This document shows, in pieces, positions 51,401 to 59,414 of a stretch of 64,000 bases of DNA. Positions within the stretch are counted from its first letter, which is position 1, and every line of letters starts with the position of its first letter. The notes below the pieces were generated by a model, which saw only the letters and a program-made list of their open reading frames with translations, was not told where the DNA came from and searched no databases. The stretch is from Thermincola carboxydiphila (GTDB taxonomy: Bacteria > Bacillota > Thermincolia > Thermincolales > UBA2595). The translations under genes and the position numbers were made by a program. The stretch spans positions 84,716 through 148,715 of the forward strand of contig JAENYP010000010.1 of NCBI GenBank assembly GCA_016841725.1. Direction: 5' to 3'.

Positions 51401-54281
51401 TAGGGGTACCCTTAAATGGCTCTACATCTTTAATTAGCCATAAATAAGCATCACAAAGGTCTGATTCAAATTCTTTTTCTTTTAAATCTTCTTCTAGAAG
51501 AACCTTATTTACTTCGGCAATAAATATTAACCAATTATAGTACCAGTTTCGTTCTTTTATCTCACTAATAAATCCATTTAATTCATCTTCTCTATGCTGA
51601 ATTATCCATTCTATATTATCAACATAGAATTTTAATGATGACATTGTTTCTTCAGTATATGAATCTGAAAGTTTAAGAGTCTCAAAGGTCTTAGTAATTA
51701 AACTTTCATCGATGTTTGTATTACCAAAATAAGCCGAAATACTCTTTTTCCAGTATTCGTTATTCGGTATTTGTTCAATAATATCAATAAGATTATCTAC
51801 TTGGTCTCTTCTATGGTACTCCTGAATTACTGTCTTTCGATAATCAAGTGCTCCTATATCACAAACTTTCGATAACCTTTCGGCCATTTCCCAATCCATA
51901 TCTAAACATGCACAAATATAATAATTATACATTTCCATTTCATTATCTGAACTATTTCTATATTGAGAATCTGCTTTTCTTGATTCAATTAACAAGTCAA
52001 TATAAGGTTCCCAATCTGGGATAATATTGTTATTTGAACATAAATAACAAACATTTAAACCTTCATTTAGTCCAAGTGCCATATGACCTTCATAGAGTAA
52101 TGTATTCTTGAGATTATCAAAACCATTAATCAGTCCAACTCCCCGGTAATATAATTCCGAGTTTTCATCAAAAGAATATTCTAAACTATAGATCATATTA
52201 CTTAACTCAGTGCAAACAATGAGGGAGCCATAGTCTTTCTGAACGCATGCGGTTTTAATAAGTATCTCAAAGTTACGCTTTAAAGAACTTATATTATTGC
52301 CATAATAAATACTATCTACAACAAATTCTTTATTGCAGTAGGCTATAATTTCGTCAAATCTTTTTGATTCAAAAAGTAATACTAGCAAATTAAGATATGA
52401 TTTTCTTTCTTTATAAAACCCTTTTTTCGTTAACCATTCAATTAAATCATTATATATGACTATTTCTACATTTACTTCTTTCTTTTCAAGTGACTCTATT
52501 ATGTATCTTCTAAAACTCTCATGATATATTGTATAACCACCATTTGATGCATTAAATTTAAGAATACTTTGTACAGCATCTAGACTTTGTCCTACATATT
52601 GCCCTAAATGAGTAATTTCAATTAAATCATTTTCTGTTAAATAAAAAGGTGCACCTGACAATATTTGTGGCACCCTTTGACCATCTGGTATTTTAGACAT
52701 TATGTAATCGTAATAATTTGCAAGATTATTGTTGTATGGCGGAAAATTTTCAATTAAATCAATTGATATTACAGTAGGACTATAGCCTTTTAATTCGTTA
52801 ATAAGATAAGTAAGATATAGCGGATTTCCATTACTCTTTTTCATTAATATGTCTGACAGTTTTACATTCCAATCTAGGTTAGTATCTTCAAAGCCATTAT
52901 TTATTAATAACTTCTCAGTATCATTAATATCCCATGGCAGTACATTAAACACCTTATATCTATCATTAGTTAATTGAATTATTTCCATTATTGGTTGGGA
53001 TGCTAAAACCACTCTAATATTTTCAGGGAATTCTAATTTTGACAGCACTTTAATAATTTCAGTATCAACTTGTTTTATTATTGATTTATGAAAGTTATAT
53101 ATTCTACCAATATGGTCTAGCCCATCTATGATAAATACCGTCTCTTCTTTTATATTGTTCAAAAGGATTTGTAATTCCTCAAAATCCACACCGTATCTTG
53201 TTTTTTTACACTCTGCTAAATCAGGGTAAACACTAATAATGTCGTTTATTAGATTTGCTAGAAATACATTTATTGTAATCCGTTCTTTCTCGTACAAATC
53301 ATCTAATCTCGTATAGCAATAATGCTGAACTGCTTTTATACTATGGCTATTAAGAAACTCTAAGAAATTTTGTAGAAACCAAGACTTCCCCGAACCAGGT
53401 TCTCCAATCAATACTGTCTTCTGATTGGAAAAAATAAAATCGTAAAAATACTGATATCTCGACTCCTTAATTACATTTAAATCTTTATCAATAACAAAAT
53501 TCTGTTGAATGTTTCCAAAATCGTTTTTTAAACCTAATTTATAAACTATTGTATTAAGACTTAGTTCTTCCCCCTTCGCTCTTGAACTCTTAACTATATG
53601 AGTTAAGTTCAATAATACATCATCTACCGATTTTAAATGATTTGGATATTTGCCAACACCGAATTTTTTAAGTTTAGAAATCACTAAACTCTCTAACGCA
53701 GCAGGATTGGCTATGTCATGGCTGGCTTTAGGTAAGTTTACCTCAATAATAAGGTCATTTAAGAATGAAGCAAATTCTTCTCTATTAATATTATGGGCTT
53801 GGCTTCTAAGTCTCCTCCAAGACGTTTTGGGCAATTGACCATTTTCCCATATACTGTCAATATTTATCTTTAAAAACTTAATATTTTCATCATTATATAA
53901 ATTGTAACAATCAACTTCTTCAAGAAAACCTAATTCTTCGTTACCGACTAAATACTCCCATGCTAAACAAATTCTTAAATCAACAGTCTCTGGTGTAATG
54001 GTTTCTTGCCATGATTTAAACAATACATCTAATGCAAGATCATATTTAGCAGATGATAAATCTGCCTTTTGTAATACTTTATCTTCACTATATTTTATTT
54101 GTCTTTTTAGGATTCCATTAGAAGAAATGATGGTTATATCATCAAATTTGTCATTTTGACTTTCCTTTTTATCAATTTTAAACGTAGCATTATCGCTAAT
54201 TAATAATTGTTCAGTAATAAATAATGCAGATAATAAATCTTGATATTCATATCCTTTATAAGCAGGCTCTAACCCCATCAT
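48477..54281 (-). CDS. Giant nuclease-STAND NTPase with long helical repeat region (Avs-like defence candidate)
   Basis: A 1934-residue soluble protein. Residues about 5-110 look like a DUF4297/Cap4-type PD-(D/E)xK nuclease: GYEYQD, then Glu40, Asp44-Asp48 (KKESQNDKFDDI) and the QIK motif at 61-63 in KRQIKYSE. Residues about 280-560 are a STAND/NACHT-like NTPase: Walker A LIGEPGSGKSW (291-301), Walker B TVFIIDGLDH (381-390), sensor VVLASQP (424-430), SNGNPLYL (483-490). From about 600 to 1934 the protein is a long helix-rich, TPR/ARM-like array suited to target recognition. This architecture is that of antiviral STAND (Avs) proteins, in which target binding triggers oligomerisation and DNA cleavage. 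The gene is much more AT-rich than its neighbours and stands alone. Start is the double ATG at 54281 after GGGGGT. Confidence 0.8.
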   Translation of the reverse strand: MMGLEPAYKGYEYQDLLSALFITEQLLISDNATFKIDKKESQNDKFDDITIISSNGILKRQIKYSEDKVLQKADLSSAKYDLALDVLFKSWQETITPETVDLRICLAWEYLVGNEELGFLEEVDCYNLYNDENIKFLKINIDSIWENGQLPKTSWRRLRSQAHNINREEFASFLNDLIIEVNLPKASHDIANPAALESLVISKLKKFGVGKYPNHLKSVDDVLLNLTHIVKSSRAKGEELSLNTIVYKLGLKNDFGNIQQNFVIDKDLNVIKESRYQYFYDFIFSNQKTVLIGEPGSGKSWFLQNFLEFLNSHSIKAVQHYCYTRLDDLYEKERITINVFLANLINDIISVYPDLAECKKTRYGVDFEELQILLNNIKEETVFIIDGLDHIGRIYNFHKSIIKQVDTEIIKVLSKLEFPENIRVVLASQPIMEIIQLTNDRYKVFNVLPWDINDTEKLLINNGFEDTNLDWNVKLSDILMKKSNGNPLYLTYLINELKGYSPTVISIDLIENFPPYNNNLANYYDYIMSKIPDGQRVPQILSGAPFYLTENDLIEITHLGQYVGQSLDAVQSILKFNASNGGYTIYHESFRRYIIESLEKKEVNVEIVIYNDLIEWLTKKGFYKERKSYLNLLVLLFESKRFDEIIAYCNKEFVVDSIYYGNNISSLKRNFEILIKTACVQKDYGSLIVCTELSNMIYSLEYSFDENSELYYRGVGLINGFDNLKNTLLYEGHMALGLNEGLNVCYLCSNNNIIPDWEPYIDLLIESRKADSQYRNSSDNEMEMYNYYICACLDMDWEMAERLSKVCDIGALDYRKTVIQEYHRRDQVDNLIDIIEQIPNNEYWKKSISAYFGNTNIDESLITKTFETLKLSDSYTEETMSSLKFYVDNIEWIIQHREDELNGFISEIKERNWYYNWLIFIAEVNKVLLEEDLKEKEFESDLCDAYLWLIKDVEPFKGTPRTCDLYKYESVINETIKTPMTYIKTEDAWGKILESVKIMSQETMTLLQGSTGGPLPTYRLLNLFVEIANDENNQIILEIFNEKIEREDKYRYYSYLADYSFKHAIILSKAGKEDEAKHQFKQGVKYLLSYSFRKDRTFSHLLGSVESTYNVNKEIGLQNILKLKPLADAVVYHTDGKSTKTYQREWFEVLANTDINLALMYLKNELTSYVNHWVFEESLEYLLIACNSKVAPRIENAIYKTFPNNTSEAFVKSYVKNIECLIESGFSLQARRSVAELMSRFGVEGKVDISNYYLADRIKKLCETFDIEWNNSIYSFSKEVEGNNDKRKVEIENLGVSRLSFDKFSNEDLLVYIGQNGIKSGDLQGLHYFLNLIKNLDDESKAFLSSFVKNCFDRMSDDPTRKRLIELIYNIELDNEIMAFIYMHMFLVHADGRYNRFTEIDLFRRAYEYNPQVAEKHFFEYIYNNLYSVDYSLAVGGEIIKSLTAINYDNPSILEYWDRLFDIINFRLSGQIDYDWSPIITKSNQFDNEEKLLSLLLTRLKYGEANRYKWVISDLNNLLEQEALRGKFAKPFILFLDEREQYIDYSLILLLMLVMEFFSYQELESFEIINSIESIYPSQNPIINHLIRILLGKRKNRLYLDYKHKYNSTDRRTNYFVDRIKQIDSRISLLERSGVDIGQIIYNYTDKIFSKDFKTEFRDILYNRKYSVLTPNVYFYDLLTKFMGNEVEEYLNSHSGHPHLQDIEGEMFSIVLDDITLIIAQNNSIIPRPKDLKLPEFIENCVTDVEKSDWIRIAYHEKWFYNLGEYKDNFGDSFKTITIVSGIGFKGTDLLIPFLGLSDEYNLFDENYYENIVFGNLTKLDFFLTTNATLFEDPYLTYKVRQYLGIRSDVLHLLGIKMIESSNGVVGVTEEGEEVLKYSRWDVSFYDSDSDSDRIPYLVGSQLLVKETKFNELCNLVNKKPYLYTNKIDLSKNH

Positions 54282-54466
54282 GATACCCCCATATTTACAA
54301 ATACATTAAAGAAAAAACTTTTTCATATGTTCTAGTTGTATAATAAAAACATCCTAACTCTATACCATTGGAAACAACACAATAGGACCAGTTAGTCTGC
54401 CAACTTACAAGTACATCGACCACATAGGGAAAAATCTAACTCCCTACCCAAGAATTAAGGGACGTG

Positions 54467-54518
54467 AGATTAACCCTTATGAAAGTTACCCCTTTAAGGA
54501 TAGGTTAGTAGGTTCCAA
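54467..54518. repeat. Diverged copy of the left repeat array
   Basis: GAGATTAACCCTTATGAAAG followed by TTACCCCTTTAAGGATAGGTT matches, in the same order and strand, the 47279-47328 stretch (CAGATTAACCCTTTAGAAAA then TCACCCCTTGAAGGATTGG). The repeat family thus flanks the giant STAND gene. Confidence 0.6.
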
Positions 54519-54605
54519 TTATTTCTTAGCCCCCTGAAACGGTTATCTTTGTTCCTTGCACCTTACCCATAAAGCCTTCCAAATAAAGTCAGACTTTTTT
54601 CATTG

Positions 54606-54804
54606 CTAAATTCGCTCCATTTCCATGTCAAAAAACTGAGAATTACTTGTTTGCATAACATATATGGGTAGATTAAGTTCTTGAAGCCTTTGTTTGACCT
54701 CTGAAATCTCATCTTTATTGAAGTTTATTCCTAAGTAAATAGCCGTTAGTTTTGCAGGACAATCCTCAAGGCCACTATTAAACTCTTTCTCTCCCGGACT
54801 CTTG
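54606..54804 (-). pseudogene. Coding fragment without a start codon
   Basis: The minus strand is open between a TAA near 54806 and a TAG at 54608-54606: KEFNSGLEDCPAKLTAIYLG, then INFNKDEISEVKQRLQELNL and PIYVMQTSNSQFFDMEMERI. It has protein-like composition but no start codon or ribosome site, so it looks like the C-terminal end of a lost gene. The rest of the 54282-54904 interval shows no gene. Confidence 0.4.
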
Positions 54805-54904
54805 TTTTAATAATTCTCCATTTCCCTAGTATTTTTAACCATCATGGAACTTAAAGTTCCCTCCCCTTCATAATGAAACAATCGCTTTCCTTCAGGTGAC
54901 TGTT

Positions 54905-55372
54905 TTATATTTCGGTGTTGATATCAAGTTCTTTTATTAATTTTGATAATTGATCTGACATTTCTGGGTCTCGTTCTATTTCCTTAATCTTGATTTCAAG
55001 GAGGTACCTATTTAATACATCAGTATTTCCAGCCAGTTCCCACGGTTCTATGGGGCCTTCGGGACGAGGTTGGTCCAAAAAATGTGTAACATTGTTAAGA
55101 TGCAGAGCCAACTCTTTCATATCATTTCTATCATGTGCTTTTCCCAACATTACATCATGCAAAACTTGCGCACAGTGAGTTAGAAGTTTTTTTGCGAAAG
55201 CGTCTTTGGCAGCCAGGTGATACATCTCCTGAAATGTCTGCTTGTCCTTAGCGATATATGGAACAAGTAATTTTTGTACCCTGTGATTGAATTTGGCTTC
55301 GGCTATCAAGTTCGATAAACCCTTAATATCTGTTAGGTGCCCACAGTATTGTTCCATAAATTTACTGAACAT
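54905..55372 (-). CDS. Hypothetical helical protein
   Basis: A 155-residue, mostly helical, soluble protein (MFSKFMEQYCGHLTDIKGLS at the N-terminus, HLNNVTHFLDQPRPEGPIEP in the middle). I do not recognise a family. It has a clear sigma-A promoter (55451-55478) and stands alone, so it is probably expressed. Ribosome binding site is modest (GGGGTTTTTT). Confidence 0.55.
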   Translation of the reverse strand: MFSKFMEQYCGHLTDIKGLSNLIAEAKFNHRVQKLLVPYIAKDKQTFQEMYHLAAKDAFAKKLLTHCAQVLHDVMLGKAHDRNDMKELALHLNNVTHFLDQPRPEGPIEPWELAGNTDVLNRYLLEIKIKEIERDPEMSDQLSKLIKELDINTEI

Positions 55373-55450
55373 AAAAAACCCCGTCTTTCTTCGCCTATGA
55401 AATCATTAAGAATAGCATTAATTTTGCTAGAAGGATGCTGCCTTGGTTAA

Positions 55451-55478
55451 ATTATAACATCCGGCTTTAAGGTGTCAA
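55451..55478 (-). promoter_or_regulatory. Strong sigma-A promoter of the hypothetical gene
   Basis: Minus strand TTGACA (55478-55473), 16-base spacer, TATAAT (55456-55451). Confidence 0.8.
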
Positions 55479-55621
55479 TATTTCTTAAAGATGACTAAGA
55501 AAGCCTCAGGGGTAATAAAGTGTTACTTCACCTTAACACACTAACTTCGAAGGGGGTGAGGGCATTTGCTTGAAAGGTTATCTCTTCCTTGCTTCCATTT
55601 CCACCGTTTTCCTAGTATAAT

Positions 55622-55780
55622 GTAGTAGGGTGGAACTGGCCGTAGAGGCTACAGAAGTTAAGGTCGTGAGCCTACTTCTTCTTACCAGGCTCCCTTGTGG
55701 GTTCCTGGCGTGTGCTGACGCTTTGCCGCAGTGTATTTTTTTAATGGACCATGCAGAAAGAAAAACTCTGCATGGTTCCA
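55622..55780 (+). ncRNA. Structured RNA candidate, not identified
   Basis: Just downstream of TATAAT (55616-55621) is a dense series of complementary segments: GTAG-AGG-CTAC; AGAAGT/ACTTCT enclosing AGG...CCT; CCAGG-CTCCCTTGTGGGTT-CCTGG; and a 9 bp stem ACCATGCAG/CTGCATGGT (55748-55776) at the end. The two overlapping ORFs here have implausible amino-acid content, so I read it as RNA. The compact multi-stem layout and phrases such as GTTAAGGTCGTGAGCCTAC suggest comparison with HEARO/omega RNAs of IscB-type elements, which can occur alone; this is a guess from appearance only. Confidence 0.4.
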
Positions 55781-55972
55781 TATATTTCGGAGTGTCAGAA
55801 ACGCCCCTGGTGCCTTCGGAGTCATGTTATAAGCCTAATGGATGTTATGGCTTCAGAGACAGAAATACAGGACGTCAAGGCAGAAAAACTGAATTAAGAA
55901 AAAAATCCAGGAGATTCCCCACCGGGTTCGGTTTTAAATCGCAGAAATTGAAATATCATTTAAAACAATAAT

Positions 55973-56008
55973 AAAAATAGCAGTCAAAAACGACTGCTAT
56001 TTTTTATT
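55973..56008 (+). terminator. Strong intrinsic terminator
   Basis: AAAAATAGCAGTC-AAAAAC-GACTGCTATTTTT, 13 bp stem, followed by TTATT. It could end the transcript of the RNA candidate, or a longer form of it. Confidence 0.85.
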
Positions 56009-56223
56009 GAACTTGTTTAGGTTATTATCTAATTATTTCTGCTGTTTCGAAGGCAGGAAGGCAGGTCTTCAGACTTGTTTTTTTGGTTTTTTACATTTCA
56101 GAAAACATTTCTTGTAAATTACCAACAATACCCAATTAATTTTGCAGGAAAAACCTTTCTTATATTGAAGAAATTAAACATTATCTTTAAAAAAACTGGA
56201 ATGTGAAAGGAGATAAATGCGTC

Positions 56224-56595
56224 ATGAAGTTTTCAGTTGGTATCCTAGATTCTTTATTCGGGAAAAAGGTTACTCTGGAAGTTCCAGACGAAAACGGCAA
56301 TATCATTAAACGGGAAGTCTCTGAGAAATGGCTTGAGCAAATGCAGGTAGAAGGCAAAATAAGTCGTATACACAAACCTACCGTTCGGGTGCATATGATG
56401 GACCCATTAACTGGTCCCCAGATAATCTATTGGACTGTCGGAGAGGATGTTAGCCAGGAGCAGGTCAATAAATACAAAGATGAAGTAGGCGACATATACG
56501 CTTTAACAGCCTACGAAGCAGGGAAACCTACGGTCATGATTTTAAGCAAGCAGTATTGGAAGGATGCCCTCACTAAGATGGGAATTGAAGTGTAA
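56224..56595 (+). CDS. Hypothetical protein
   Basis: A 123-residue acidic soluble protein (MKFSVGILDSLFGKKVTLEV, then EKWLEQMQVEGKI and PLTGPQIIYWTVGEDVSQEQ). No family recognised. ATG 56224 has GGAGA at 10 bases; the GTG at 56203 precedes the ribosome binding site and is rejected. Conserved-looking sequence and a good start support coding. Confidence 0.55.
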   Translation: MKFSVGILDSLFGKKVTLEVPDENGNIIKREVSEKWLEQMQVEGKISRIHKPTVRVHMMDPLTGPQIIYWTVGEDVSQEQVNKYKDEVGDIYALTAYEAGKPTVMILSKQYWKDALTKMGIEV

Positions 56596-56627
56596 GAGAG
56601 TGATTTCGGGATGGTTCGACGAACTGG

Positions 56628-56825
56628 TTACCGAGCCCTAACCTTTTTATATATATACCATACGAGCCAAATCGGTGAAGCGAAAATCCAAAAAGCAATA
56701 AGATAACCCAGAATTATGCCGATAAGGTCTAATAAACCGGCATAGAGAAAATAACCTATCACTAGCAGTATAGTTGCTAACGGGAAAAGAATAAAATACC
56801 GCAAAACTGGATTTTTTAGGTTCAT
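56628..56825 (-). CDS. Small two-to-three-helix membrane protein
   Basis: A 65-residue protein, nearly all membrane helix (YFILFPLATILLVIGYFLYA, LIGIILGYLIAFWIFASP) with a basic tail KKVRAR. ATG 56825 is preceded by GGAGATTAAATT. No family recognised. Confidence 0.5.
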   Translation of the reverse strand: MNLKNPVLRYFILFPLATILLVIGYFLYAGLLDLIGIILGYLIAFWIFASPIWLVWYIYKKVRAR

Positions 56826-56886
56826 AATTTAATCTCCGAAAAGTATTTTGTAGTTTATTGTTCAAGAAAAATTTGTATGAAAACAG

Positions 56887-56908
56887 AGCACCGGATTTTT
56901 CCGGTGCT
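56887..56908. terminator. Bidirectional terminator
   Basis: AGCACCGGA-TTTT-TCCGGTGCT, 9 bp stem, T-runs on both sides, between the zinc-ribbon gene and the membrane protein gene. Confidence 0.8.
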
Positions 56909-56918
56909 TTTTGGCTGG

Positions 56919-57089
56919 TCATAGGTTTTTGTTGTTTTTAGGCCATTTGTGGCCACAATCTAAGCAATAGTGCATAGGTGGTTTTTTCTTAAGTTGTGGA
57001 AGATTGTCTTCGGCTGCGGCACCGACCCCAATTAACGATTCTTGTGTATTGACCCGTATACTCCCGCATTGTGGGCACTTCAAAAACAT
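56919..57089 (-). CDS. Small zinc-ribbon protein
   Basis: A 56-residue protein with two CxxC pairs, MFLKCPQCGSIRVNTQESLI and HYCLDCGHKWPKNNK, forming a treble-clef or zinc-ribbon fold. GGAGGGTTCC lies upstream of ATG 57089. Such proteins can bind nucleic acid or regulate transcription of mobile elements; no function is known here. Confidence 0.6.
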   Translation of the reverse strand: MFLKCPQCGSIRVNTQESLIGVGAAAEDNLPQLKKKPPMHYCLDCGHKWPKNNKNL

Positions 57090-57297
57090 TAAAGGAACCC
57101 TCCATTCTTAATAAAGTTGGCAGGGTTTTCCCTATCTCGCCTGTATAAAAAATACCATAATTACAAAGTTCTGTCAAATTTTCTGCTGAGCCGTGATTAC
57201 GGGAAAATTAAATTGTTACTATATAGGCAAAATCGGTTGATGTAGAAAAAAGAGTCCTGGGCAGAAAAACTCTTCTTTATTAGGCTTTAAAAGAAAA

Positions 57298-57320
57298 TAG
57301 CACTCTCAAATGGAGTGCTA
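57298..57320. terminator. Hairpin followed by a 14 bp direct repeat
   Basis: TAGCACTC-(7)-GAGTGCTA stem. The following sequence TTTGCCCTTCGGCTCA is repeated at about 57325 and 57360, with a TCGG-type mini-hairpin in each. Confidence 0.6.
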
Positions 57321-57405
57321 TCGTTTTGCCCTTCGGCTCAGAAATTATTTTTAAAAATATTTGCCCTTCGGCTCAAATTCATTATATAAAAAATTACTTT
57401 TATTG

Positions 57406-58149
57406 TCAACTGGTTAGAGTCTTATTTTGATCTATTTGTTTTTCTAAATCAAATATCTTATTTTTTAACTCTATAACTTCACTTTCTAGTTCATCAATCT
57501 TATCCTGTTTCAATTTTATTTCATCGTTAAGTTTATTCCTACTATTAAATAATTTTGGCAGATAATACTCAAACATTTTTTCTTTAATTTCAACAAATAA
57601 GGATTCTGGGTCACTAATATTCACTTTCAAAGTATCCAGTTTGTTTAGTAATCTGCTAGGATTTACTGTCCTTATATTGCTTATAAGAACAACACATGTT
57701 TCTTCAAAATTGTCTTCGCCTTTATTGACTTTTCTAAGATATTTATTGCCCTCTTTATTGTCGATAGGGTGATATGCTTCATTGAGTAATTCTTGGCTAG
57801 TAGTTGTCGGAGCAACCAAAACCAAATTTCCCACGTTTTCTAATATAACCACCGGATGAGGATACGCCAATTCTAATTTATAAGTTAATCCCAAATCAGC
57901 ATAAACAATATCCCCCACATTATACGGGAACCCTGCTATTGTTCTATCCTTTCTAACAGTCCAATTCTGCAAACTGATAGATAACATTGCCAATTCGTCC
58001 TCTTTAAACTGATTACAAGTTGCTATAAAATTTGCCAAAGTATTCATATACTCGGTAAGAACAACATTAGTATCTTTTACATTGTTATTCTTTGAATTGG
58101 CGTCTTTTACAACGTTTTTTAGTCTATTAAAATCAACTCTTAAGCCCAA
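57406..58149 (-). CDS. MazF/PemK-like domain protein with C-terminal coiled coil
   Basis: A 247-residue protein. The central domain (residues about 75-180) has MazF/PemK features: VGDIVYADLG, HPVVILENVGNLVLVAPTTT, ETCVVLISNIRTVNPSRLL. It is flanked by a helical N-terminal extension and a coiled coil (about 195-245, QDKIDELESEVIELKNKIFD). No antitoxin-like gene is adjacent, so it is either an orphan or a regulated RNase/DNA-binding variant. The GDIV and NIRTV motifs hint at kept activity. Start set at TTG 58149 with GGAGG nine bases ahead; TTG 58176 has no ribosome site. Confidence 0.6.
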   Translation of the reverse strand: MGLRVDFNRLKNVVKDANSKNNNVKDTNVVLTEYMNTLANFIATCNQFKEDELAMLSISLQNWTVRKDRTIAGFPYNVGDIVYADLGLTYKLELAYPHPVVILENVGNLVLVAPTTTSQELLNEAYHPIDNKEGNKYLRKVNKGEDNFEETCVVLISNIRTVNPSRLLNKLDTLKVNISDPESLFVEIKEKMFEYYLPKLFNSRNKLNDEIKLKQDKIDELESEVIELKNKIFDLEKQIDQNKTLTS

Positions 58150-58267
58150 ATTAATATTCCTCCAATCTTCTAACAAAATTAGACAAATTAGAAAAAAATC
58201 CTGCCAATATTTATCAATATGTTTTAAAGAAAATTAAACAAAATGTAATCAAACGTGGAACCAGTTT

Positions 58268-58627
58268 TCACTTGAAATAGATAATGTCATCCATTGTAAA
58301 AACCCGGTTAATCAAGCCCATCCGCTGGGCCGGCGTCATATGAACACGGCGTTCGGTTGTCCATGGAGAGCAGAAGTTGTAATAGGTTCTAAGAATCGTC
58401 AAAACCCAGTGAGCGTATTTTGGATTGAAGTTGGAATAGATGTAACCCCGGCCAGGTCTGGCTGTTGCTATAGGTCGCTCCAATATCAAGATGTGACGCC
58501 GAATTGCCTGAATAAACTTATTGGTGGCTGTTTGATTCACGTCCATGAGAATTTTGGTTATCTCATGCTTCTTGTAATTTCTCAGTAAATCGGTCGTGCT
58601 GCTAATAAGTCTTACGCCCTCATCCAT
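58268..58627 (-). pseudogene. C-terminal fragment of an IS transposase
   Basis: The 119-residue frame ends KYAHWVLTILRTYYNFCSPW then TPAQRMGLINRVFTMDDIIY, a C-terminal segment of DDE transposases found in clostridial insertion sequences. The catalytic N-terminal part is missing and no terminal repeats were seen. Confidence 0.5.
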
Positions 58628-58713
58628 ATGCGGAAGTAGATGTTAAATGGGTATTGATCTGACAGGATATTTCAGTCCATTAACAATAGCAAATTCGTAT
58701 AGATCGTGTTCTT

Positions 58714-59325
58714 CAAGGTACTCATTTAATTTCATTGGCTTCAGAATATTAAGCCGGTCACTTACTACGTTTGGGACATTCTCTCCGTAAATGATGATGA
58801 AATCATTAACCTGCCTTTGACTAAAAGAAGGCAAATTTTAAACGAAACCCTTCAAAACAATGCTTTTGTAAAAAAAGTTGATGGGGTAGATTCAGACGGT
58901 TTCATGGTTTGGAATGCTGTAAAAGAATACGTACTAGAAGGAATGGTGGCAAAAAAGAAAAACAGCCGGTATCAGGCCGGCCGCAGATCATCTAGGCCGC
59001 AGATCATCTACTTGGTTAAAAATCAAGAATTATCAGGAGGCGGTTGAATATCCTCGGTTATATTAAAACTGATGGAGCAGTTCTGGTTGGAACAGGCGAT
59101 ACCGTTCAAGGACATGCCATCCGTATGAAGGAAAAAGACCGATTGATAATGCGGGAAATACTGAATAAATATGGCGTAGTTAAAGGGAAAAATATTTGGC
59201 TGCCTGCTGGAGTTAAAGGCAAGGTTAAGTTTACTACATGGTCCTCAAAAGGCAATATGAGAGACTGTACCTGGGCAGGGTTTGATTTTGCGAAGCAAAT
59301 TAGATATATACCTGACCTTCATTGA
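58714..59325 (+). pseudogene. ATP-dependent DNA ligase gene, broken by a 16 bp duplication
   Basis: The plus strand encodes HWLQNIKPVTYYVWDILSVN, LPLTKRRQILNETLQNNAFV, then the motif LEGMVAKKKNSRYQAGRRSS of ATP-dependent (LigD-type) ligases. A 16 bp tandem duplication (58979-59010) then shifts the frame to an early stop. With one copy removed the frame continues TWLKIKNYQEAVEYPR, and a later frame (59044-59325) supplies the C-terminal OB domain (ILGYIKTDGAVLVGTGDTVQ). The N-terminal part with the nucleotidyl lysine is missing. Clearly inactive. Confidence 0.75.
58979..59010. repeat. 16 bp perfect tandem duplication in the ligase pseudogene
   Basis: GGCCGCAGATCATCTA occurs twice in a row. It is the direct cause of the frameshift. 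Confidence 0.95.
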
Positions 59326-59414
59326 AGAGGCTTAAATGGCATTTGCATAGATAATAATTTGCATTCCTTACGATTGGTAAGACAAGAAACCAATTCCTTT
59401 TAACAAAAATTGCA

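Noticed and set aside
55630..55971. 113-residue plus-strand ORF and 67-residue minus-strand ORF
   Set aside because: Composition is unlike a protein and the region is dominated by complementary stems; read as RNA.
58643..58834. 63-residue minus-strand ORF
   Set aside because: Its first half is antisense to recognisable DNA ligase sequence and it has no ribosome binding site; treated as a shadow.
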